From RHKX01 sp035695265 (lineage in GTDB: Bacteria; Actinomycetota; Thermoleophilia; Solirubrobacterales; 70-9): DNA of 10,963 nt. Location: contig DASSEM010000201.1 in the NCBI GenBank assembly GCA_035695265.1, positions 1-10,963 on the forward strand, read 5' to 3'. The position numbers and the translations under genes are program-made. Position 1 is the stretch's first letter, and each line of letters starts with the position of its first letter. The notes under the pieces are model-generated. The model saw only the letters and a list, made by a program, of their open reading frames with translations. It did not search any database and was not told the DNA's origin. Below are positions 6,294-10,963 of the stretch, one piece after another.

Positions 6294-7606
6294 CCCCGAC
6301 CCCAGCGCATCGCGACCAGAGCGAGCGCCTGCGCGGTCGCGACGAGGTCCTCGACGGGGACGTACTCGTCGATCGCGTGGGCCATCGTCTCGCCGTCGTT
6401 GGAGAGCCCCGAGGGCCCGTAGCTGATCGTCGGCGTCCCGAACCGCGTGAACGTCGCCGCGTCGTGCCAGCCCTGAAGCGCCGCGACCGCGCCGGGCCGC
6501 CCCGCGGTGGCGCCGGCGTCGAGCGCACAGGCGACGATCGGGTGGTCCGCCCCGATCTCCGCCGGCGCGAGGTTCGTGCCCCACTCGAAGCCGGGCGGGT
6601 TCTCCGCCAGCCACGGGTCGCGCCGCGCCGCCGCGCCCACCCAGTCCTCGATCTCGCGCTCGAGCCCGGACGCCCAGCCGCCGTCGGTGTCGCCCTGCCG
6701 GGGCAGGTAGGTGACGTCGACGACGACCTCGCACGAGGCCGGATAGTTGACCCACCACTCGCCGCCGGCGATCATCGTCGGCACCAGCTCCCCCGGCTTC
6801 AGCAGCGGATGCTCGCTCGACTCCTCGGCCCAGCGCTCGCGCAGCGCCGCGACCGACTCGAGCACCACCACGGCCTTCTCGATCGCGTTCACGGCGCCGC
6901 CCTCGCGCCAGTCCGGCTGCGGCATCTCGGCGTGGCCGGGGCGGCCGCGGACGGTGATCGTCGGGTTGACGACGCCGCGGCAGGCGATCCACGGCTCGAA
7001 GTCGGTCGCCTCCGGGATCACGCCGGCATCGGCGGCGACCCCGTGGGCGACCGCGGCGAGCGAGCCGGCGCCGTTCCATTCCTCGTCGGTGACGGTGTTG
7101 ACGAGCAGGCCGCCCGCCGGCAGAGCGTCCTCCGCGGCCAGTGCCTCGGCGGCCACGACCATCGCGGCGACGCCGCCCTTCATGTCGCAGGCGCCGCGCC
7201 CGTAGAGGCGGCCGTCGCGGACCTCGGGCTCGAACGGATCGCTCGTCCAGCGCGACCGCGGCTCGGCGGAGACGACGTCGACGTGCCCGTTGAGAAGCAG
7301 CGAGGGGCCCGCCCCGGCGGCCGGGAAGCGCGCCAGCATCTGCGGCCGCCCCGCGAAGCCGAGCCCGGCCGGCACCTGCCGCGGCCAGCGGTCGAGCTCG
7401 CCGGGGGCCGGCTCCCAGAGCTCGACCTCGGCGCCCGCCGCCTCGAGGATCGCGCCGAGACGGCGCTGCAGCGGCTCCTCGTCGCGGGCCGGTTCGTCCG
7501 GCTCGCCCCGCGTGGTCGTGTCGAAGCGGATCAGCTCGGACAGCAGCTCGACGAGGTCGCCGGTCCGCTCCTCGATCGCGGCGAGGACGCGGCGCTCGCC
7601 GCTCAT
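6290..7606 (-). CDS. M20-family metallohydrolase (ArgE/DapE-like deacylase or amidohydrolase)
   Basis: This 438-residue di-zinc hydrolase of the ArgE/DapE/ACY1/CPG2 family cleaves an amide (N-acyl, N-carbamoyl or peptide) bond in the cytosol. Metal ligands and catalytic residues are intact: H108 and D110 in NGHVDVV, D141 in GRGACDMKGG, the pair E175-E176 in TDEEWNGAG, E199 in VIPEATD, H225 in GRPGHAEMPQ of the lid domain, and H410 near the C-terminus. The acyl group cannot be predicted; it does not look like allantoate amidohydrolase (AllC). It starts at 7606 with a four-base ATGA overlap with the ABC ATPase stop and a GAGG a few bases upstream. Its own stop overlaps the xdhC start. Position directly behind an importer suggests it acts on the imported solute. 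A hand count of one line suggests its module is much more GC-rich than the transporter genes it is fused to. Confidence 0.93.
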   Translation of the reverse strand: MSGERRVLAAIEERTGDLVELLSELIRFDTTTRGEPDEPARDEEPLQRRLGAILEAAGAEVELWEPAPGELDRWPRQVPAGLGFAGRPQMLARFPAAGAGPSLLLNGHVDVVSAEPRSRWTSDPFEPEVRDGRLYGRGACDMKGGVAAMVVAAEALAAEDALPAGGLLVNTVTDEEWNGAGSLAAVAHGVAADAGVIPEATDFEPWIACRGVVNPTITVRGRPGHAEMPQPDWREGGAVNAIEKAVVVLESVAALRERWAEESSEHPLLKPGELVPTMIAGGEWWVNYPASCEVVVDVTYLPRQGDTDGGWASGLEREIEDWVGAAARRDPWLAENPPGFEWGTNLAPAEIGADHPIVACALDAGATAGRPGAVAALQGWHDAATFTRFGTPTISYGPSGLSNDGETMAHAIDEYVPVEDLVATAQALALVAMRWGRG

Positions 7607-8400
7607 CGCGCCTCGAGCTGCTCGGCCGTTCGCAGGCTCTCGTCGCGCACGGCGGTGAGCAAGCGTGACTTGTACTCGAAGAACTCGGGGGTCGACAGGA
7701 GCTCGAAGGTGCGGGGGCGATCGATGCTGATCGAGATGTCCTCCTTGATCCGCCCGGGGCGCGCCGTCATCACCAGCACCCGGTCGGAGAGAAAGACAGC
7801 CTCGTCGATGTCGTGGGTGACGAACATGACGGTCAGCCGGTGCTCCTCCCAGATCTTGGTCAGAAGCTCCTGCATGAGCTGGCGCGTCTGGGCGTCGAGG
7901 GCGCCGAACGGCTCGTCCATCAGCAGCACCTCGGGCTTGTAGGAGAGGGCCCGGGCGATCGCGACGCGCTGGCGCATCCCGCCCGAGAGCTGACTCGGGT
8001 AGGAGTCGGCGAACCGCTCCAGGCCGACCAGCTTGAGATGCTCGCGAGCGACCTCCCGGCGCTCGCGGCCGGAGCCGCCTAACGCGAACTCGACGTTCTT
8101 CTGCGCCGTCAGCCAAGGGAACAGGGTGTAGCTCTGGAAGACGACGCCGCGGTCACGGCCGGGCTCCAGCACCGGCTCGCCGTCGATCAGCACGACCCCG
8201 CTGGTCTCCTCCTCGAGGCCGGCGACGATCGAGAGCAGGGTCGACTTCCCGCATCCGCTCGTCCCGATCACGGTGACGAACTCCTTCTCGGCGATCTCGA
8301 ACTCGAGGCCGTCCAGCGCCACCACGTCACCCGACCTGTCCTCGAACACCTTGTGCAGCCCCTGCACAGAGAGCTTCGGGGCGTCCATCGCGCCGGTCAC
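7603..8400 (-). CDS. ABC transporter ATP-binding protein, NitT/TauT (SsuB/TauB) type
   Basis: This 265-residue ATPase powers uptake through the adjacent permease. All ABC motifs are present: Walker A GTSGCGKST (46-54), Q-loop Q89 in FQSYTLFPW, signature LSGGMRQR (138-145), Walker B VLLMDE (158-163) and H-loop H196 in VTHDIDEA. FPW after the Q-loop and the short C-terminal part without a regulatory domain fit the nitrate/sulfonate/taurine subfamily. The start is ambiguous. GTG at 8400 overlaps the permease stop as GTGA, matching the overlaps downstream. ATG at 8388 (four residues shorter) lies 11 bases behind a GAGGAG Shine-Dalgarno. I give the longer form because of the operon pattern. The solute may be a sulfonate, an N-heterocycle, a thiamine-pyrimidine precursor or another small anion or amine. 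Confidence 0.95.
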   Translation of the reverse strand: MTGAMDAPKLSVQGLHKVFEDRSGDVVALDGLEFEIAEKEFVTVIGTSGCGKSTLLSIVAGLEEETSGVVLIDGEPVLEPGRDRGVVFQSYTLFPWLTAQKNVEFALGGSGRERREVAREHLKLVGLERFADSYPSQLSGGMRQRVAIARALSYKPEVLLMDEPFGALDAQTRQLMQELLTKIWEEHRLTVMFVTHDIDEAVFLSDRVLVMTARPGRIKEDISISIDRPRTFELLSTPEFFEYKSRLLTAVRDESLRTAEQLEAR

Positions 8401-9260
8401 TCCTCAGCCCATCGGAACAATCGCTTGCCGGCCACCTTCATCACCTGGTCCATGATCAGGCCGAGGATCCCGATGACGAGGATGCCGACGAAGATCGTCT
8501 CGGTCTGGAAGAAGCGCTGGGCGGTGGTGATCCGGTGGCCGAGGCCGTCGCTGGCCGCGATCAGCTCGGCCACGACGAGCCAGGTCCATGCCCAGCCGAG
8601 GGTGATCCGCAGCGTGTCCCAGATCCCAGGCGCGCTGGCGGGGAGGACGATGCGGCGCAGGAGGGTGTGCTCCTTCATCCCCAGGGTGCGGCCGATGTCC
8701 ACGTACTCACGGGGCTGGCGCTTGACGTTGTCCATCACCAGCAATACCTGCTGGAAGAACGTGCCGATCCAGATCAGCAGCCACTTCTGCGACTCGTCGA
8801 CGCCCACCCAGACGATCGTCAGCGGGACGAAGGCGACCGCCGGCATGTAGCGGATGAAGCCCACGGTGGGCTCGATCGCCGCCTCGGCGGCGCGGAAGCT
8901 GCCGATCATGATCCCGATCGGCACCGCCATCACGGTCGAGATCGCGAAACCGATCGTGATCCGTATGAAGCTCGTGCGGGCGTCGTCCCAGAGCGTCCCC
9001 TCGCGGGCGAGATCGACCGCGTCGTTCCAGACCTCGGCCGGCGAGGGAAGGAAGACGTCATTCGCCAGGTCGACCGCGGCCGCCAGCCACCATCCCCCGA
9101 GCAAAGCCGCGAACGAGATGATCGCGATGATCAGGTACGTCCGCGGCTCGATCGGGTTGAAGATGCGGAGCAGCCGCCCCCTCCGTCTCCCCTTTCGAGC
9201 GCCAGCCGGAGCACCGGGTGAGGGCGTCCCGGCTGGCGCTTGGTCGGCAACTTCGGCCAT
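8397..9260 (-). CDS. ABC transporter permease, NitT/TauT (SsuC/TauC) type
   Basis: This 287-residue inner-membrane permease probably works as a homodimer with the ATPase, since only one permease gene is present. It has about six hydrophobic segments, near residues 42-64, 99-121, 136-153, 159-176, 219-236 and 257-275. The cytoplasmic coupling helix (EAA-like loop, 185-213) contains DIGRTLGMKEHTLLRRIVLP, which docks on the ATPase. The N-terminus before the first membrane segment is a 40-residue low-complexity tail rich in Ala, Pro and Gly, then Arg and Lys. DNA coding for residues 7-21 of that tail forms a perfect 12-base inverted repeat. The ATG at 9260 is six bases after the substrate-binding protein stop; GAGTAGG just upstream overlaps that stop and may serve as Shine-Dalgarno. 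Confidence 0.95.
   Translation of the reverse strand: MAEVADQAPAGTPSPGAPAGARKGRRRGRLLRIFNPIEPRTYLIIAIISFAALLGGWWLAAAVDLANDVFLPSPAEVWNDAVDLAREGTLWDDARTSFIRITIGFAISTVMAVPIGIMIGSFRAAEAAIEPTVGFIRYMPAVAFVPLTIVWVGVDESQKWLLIWIGTFFQQVLLVMDNVKRQPREYVDIGRTLGMKEHTLLRRIVLPASAPGIWDTLRITLGWAWTWLVVAELIAASDGLGHRITTAQRFFQTETIFVGILVIGILGLIMDQVMKVAGKRLFRWAEE
9198..9240 (-). repeat. Perfect 12-base inverted repeat (hairpin) inside the permease 5' coding region
   Basis: AGCGCCAGCCGG (9198-9209) and CCGGCTGGCGCT (9229-9240) are exact reverse complements separated by 19 bases. In the operon mRNA they would form a strong 12-pair, GC-rich stem beginning 20 bases after the permease start codon, just downstream of the substrate-binding protein gene. 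No U-run follows, so it is not a standard intrinsic terminator. A role in lowering permease translation or protecting the 3' end of the binding-protein message is possible, but GC-rich Ala/Pro/Gly coding sequence can also create such stems by chance. Confidence 0.55.
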
Positions 9261-9266
9261 CGATGC

Positions 9267-10307
9267 CTACTCGCCCTCGGTCTCCTCGAGCGCCGTTTCG
9301 CCGAAGGACGTGTCGAGGTAGTCGGAGACCTGCGGATCGCCCTCGAGCTGCCCCTGTTCGTCCATGATCGACTTGATGTCGTTCCACAGGGCCTCGTACT
9401 CGTTCAGGAGGAACTCCTGGGACTCCGGCAGGTCGAACAGCTGGACGCCCTCGAACGTCTCCCGCAGCTCTCCCGGCTTCGAGCCGACGTTCTCAGCGAT
9501 GATCGCCTGCGCCTCCTTCGTGTTCTCGTTGTAATAGTCGACGGCGTCGCCCCAGGCCCGCAGGGCGGCCACGACCGCGTCCGGGTTGTCCTCGGCGAAC
9601 TGGGTCTCGACGGCGAGCCCGTCCGAGATCAGGCCCGGGCGCTCCGCCGCCGTGTAGATGACCTCGCAGTTGTCACCCTCCTCGACGGCTGCCTGCAGGT
9701 AGGGCTGGTAGGTCACCGCGACGTCGACCTGTCCGGCTACGGCCGCGGTTCCGGCATCGGATGCGGGGATCGAGACATAGTCGATGGTGTCGAAGCTGAT
9801 CCCGGCCTGGTCGAGCGCGTAGCGGAACAGCACGTCTGAGACCGAGAACTCCTCGAACGCCACCTTCGCACCCTCGAGGTCCTCGATCGAGGAGATGCTC
9901 GGATCGCAGGAGAGAATTCCATCCGCCTCCAGCGAGAAGTCCTCCATCAGCGGCATCTTGTAATCGATGCCGAGATCGGCGAGCCGGATCAAGGTGTTGG
10001 TGGCGTTGTTCGCCATCTGGAACTTGCCGCTCGCGAAGCCGGTCTCGAGATCCTGGTCGGTCGAGAAGTTGACCAGCTTGATGTCGATCCCGTTGTCCTT
10101 GTCGAAGCCCTGTTCCTCGGCGATCCACCAGGGGCCATAGCCGATCCACGGCTGCGTTCCGATCCCCACCTCGGTCATCGTTTCGGACTCACCGCCCTCG
10201 GCCGACGTTTCATCACCGTCGTCTCCGCAGGCCGCGAGGAGCAGCGCCGTAAGCATCGCCAGCACGACGACGCCGAGGCTTCTGAACGCGTATCTGTTCA
10301 TTCTCAT
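9267..10307 (-). CDS. ABC transporter substrate-binding lipoprotein, NitT/TauT (SsuA/NMT1-like) type
   Basis: This 346-residue extracytoplasmic solute-binding protein is membrane-anchored as a lipoprotein. The N-terminus has basic residues (MRMNRYAFR), a hydrophobic stretch (12-26) and a lipobox LLAAC with the lipidated C27, followed by an acidic Asp/Glu/Gly/Ser linker to about residue 43. The mature domain opens with GIGTQPWIGYGPWWIAEEQGF, the pattern of SsuA/TauA/ThiY-like proteins in which the first aromatic loop contacts the ligand. DLEGAKVA and TAAVAGQVDVAVTYQPYL follow, as is usual for the fold. The ligand is unknown. The ATG at 10307 is chosen because AAGGGA lies five bases upstream; an in-frame ATG at 10301 is 11 bases away. 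It lies 69 bases downstream of the nitrilase gene and six bases before the permease. Confidence 0.95.
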   Translation of the reverse strand: MRMNRYAFRSLGVVVLAMLTALLLAACGDDGDETSAEGGESETMTEVGIGTQPWIGYGPWWIAEEQGFDKDNGIDIKLVNFSTDQDLETGFASGKFQMANNATNTLIRLADLGIDYKMPLMEDFSLEADGILSCDPSISSIEDLEGAKVAFEEFSVSDVLFRYALDQAGISFDTIDYVSIPASDAGTAAVAGQVDVAVTYQPYLQAAVEEGDNCEVIYTAAERPGLISDGLAVETQFAEDNPDAVVAALRAWGDAVDYYNENTKEAQAIIAENVGSKPGELRETFEGVQLFDLPESQEFLLNEYEALWNDIKSIMDEQGQLEGDPQVSDYLDTSFGETALEETEGE

Positions 10308-10376
10308 GGGGTTCCCTTCGGTCAGTTGGTGGTGCTCATCTTGGTCACGTCAATGGTTGTTCCAAAAGTGATTGCA

Positions 10377-10963
10377 CTATGAGAGCCCTACCGGGCTGGC
10401 GCTTGACAGCTCGCCACCGTTCACCTCGACTCGGAGGTCTGGCCGGAAGTCCTCAGCGAGCTCACCCGCCTCTGCATCTGCCCGGCGGATGAGGTTCCCC
10501 AACTCGACCCGATGGACCAAGAGCGCCGGCTCAGGTGTTTCGCCGTGCCTTGCCTTCGGCGCTTGCGCAACTACCTCGCCCAGGGGGGAGATGATCTGAC
10601 TGCCGCCGAGGAATGTCGTTGATCCCCGTGTTCCGCACTGGTTCACCATGATCCACCACTGACCGTTGACGAGCGCGTGGGCCGGATAGATGCGATCCCA
10701 CCAATGTTCAACACCGGCCTCGTACGCGTCCACCTGCAGGACCACGCGTGCACCCGCGTTGCGCAGCCTTCGTGCTACTTCCGGAAAATCACCGTCATAA
10801 CACACGACCAGACCTACCCGGCCGAGCAGCTCGGTGTCGCATACGGTGAGGCGATCACCGGCCGAGAATGCGAGATCCTCGTGCATGGGACGGTAAAGGT
10901 GTGCTTTGCGGTGAGTTGCGTGGAGCTTTCCGTCCGGCGAGAAGAGCAGCGCCGTGTTGAAGA
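10377..10963 (-). CDS. Nitrilase-superfamily carbon-nitrogen hydrolase, N-terminus beyond the window
   Basis: This is the C-terminal 194 residues of a carbon-nitrogen hydrolase, open to the right edge of the window. Such enzymes hydrolyse amides, N-carbamoyl amines or nitriles with a Glu-Lys-Cys triad. The Lys is seen in THRKAHLY (residue 19 of the visible part) and the nucleophilic Cys in VVCYDGDFPE (residue 54). The catalytic Glu lies in the missing first 80-100 residues. Preceding NTALLFSPDGK is typical of the family. The methionine encoded at 10886 follows the catalytic Lys and is not the true start. The sequence suggests an amidase such as N-carbamoyl-amine amidohydrolase rather than a true nitrilase, but the substrate is open. 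The stop is 69 bases from the importer's binding protein on the same strand, so it is probably the preceding gene of the same operon. A hand count was not made, but the gene looks less GC-rich than M20 and xdhC. Confidence 0.93.
   Translation of the reverse strand, partial: FNTALLFSPDGKLHATHRKAHLYRPMHEDLAFSAGDRLTVCDTELLGRVGLVVCYDGDFPEVARRLRNAGARVVLQVDAYEAGVEHWWDRIYPAHALVNGQWWIMVNQCGTRGSTTFLGGSQIISPLGEVVAQAPKARHGETPEPALLVHRVELGNLIRRADAEAGELAEDFRPDLRVEVNGGELSSASPVGLS

Noticed and set aside
5178..7079. XdhC as part of a 633-residue fusion protein
   Set aside because: The upstream 262 codons lie out of frame over the M20 gene and are Arg-rich noise. The ATG at 6293 with the ATGA overlap gives an XdhC of normal size.
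6290..7606. M20 enzyme as allantoate amidohydrolase in a purine pathway with XdhC
   Set aside because: The residue pattern (TDEEW, VIPEATD, GRPGHAEMPQ) is of the ArgE/DapE type rather than AllC, and no uricase or allantoinase is present.
6377..7942. 521-codon open frame on the + strand antisense to M20 and the ABC ATPase
   Set aside because: It spans two real genes and their junction, has no recognisable domain, and no ribosome binding site was evident.
6290..8116. M20 enzyme with a 170-residue N-terminal extension
   Set aside because: The extension is the ABC ATPase gene read in the wrong frame. The M20 domain begins right at the ATG at 7606.
10325..10353. Promoter between the nitrilase and binding-protein genes (TTGACG at 10353-10348, minus strand)
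   Set aside because: The -35-like hexamer has no acceptable -10 at 16-18 bases (ACCAAC or CCAACT there), so an internal promoter is not supported by sequence alone.
8712..10407. Repeated 15-mer GGGCTGGCGCTTGAC at 8712-8726 and 10393-10407
   Set aside because: The two copies fall in unrelated coding regions and different contexts. In GC-biased sequence one such chance match in 11 kb is not remarkable.

Overview
The window comes from a high-GC bacterium, most likely an actinomycete in the broad sense, possibly of the Thermoleophilia/Solirubrobacterales type. The support is the overall base composition (hand counts of single 60-base lines range from about 58 to 78 % GC), GTG starts, 4-base stop/start overlaps, and an XdhC of the kind I associate with actinobacteria. 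The assignment is an inference from style, not from a marker gene. There are ten protein-coding genes and almost no non-coding DNA. No RNA gene, insertion sequence or CRISPR array was seen, and no stretch over 125 bases lacks a gene.

Layout, left to right. (1) The 3' part of a MocA-type molybdenum-cofactor nucleotidyltransferase on the + strand (1-507). It ends 10 bases from the end of the convergent minus-strand genes. (2) A minus-strand catabolic block, transcribed from about 5081 towards 518: class III aminotransferase, aldehyde dehydrogenase of the PuuC type, a ferritin-like di-iron protein, and a metal-dependent amidohydrolase-fold protein of the DUF6282 type. (3) A 121-base intergenic region with a clear -10 hexamer and a 17-base AT-rich palindrome that looks like an operator. 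(4) A second minus-strand block, transcribed from the right edge towards 5178: a nitrilase-family amidohydrolase cut by the window edge, then substrate-binding lipoprotein, permease and ATPase of a NitT/TauT-type ABC importer, an M20 (ArgE/DapE-like) metallohydrolase, and XdhC. From permease to XdhC each stop overlaps the next start (GTGA, ATGA, ATGA), so import, hydrolysis and molybdoenzyme maturation are probably translated together.

The likely joint role (inference) is uptake and breakdown of a small nitrogen compound. The importer brings it in, the nitrilase and/or M20 enzyme opens an amide, carbamoyl or N-acyl bond, and the aminotransferase removes an amine to give an aldehyde. The aldehyde dehydrogenase oxidises that to an acid. 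XdhC and MocA point to a xanthine-dehydrogenase-family molybdenum hydroxylase, which is not in the window and may lie just beyond an edge. The ferritin-like and DUF6282 proteins have no obvious place in a standard amine pathway and are the most interesting parts. The substrate cannot be read from the sequence.
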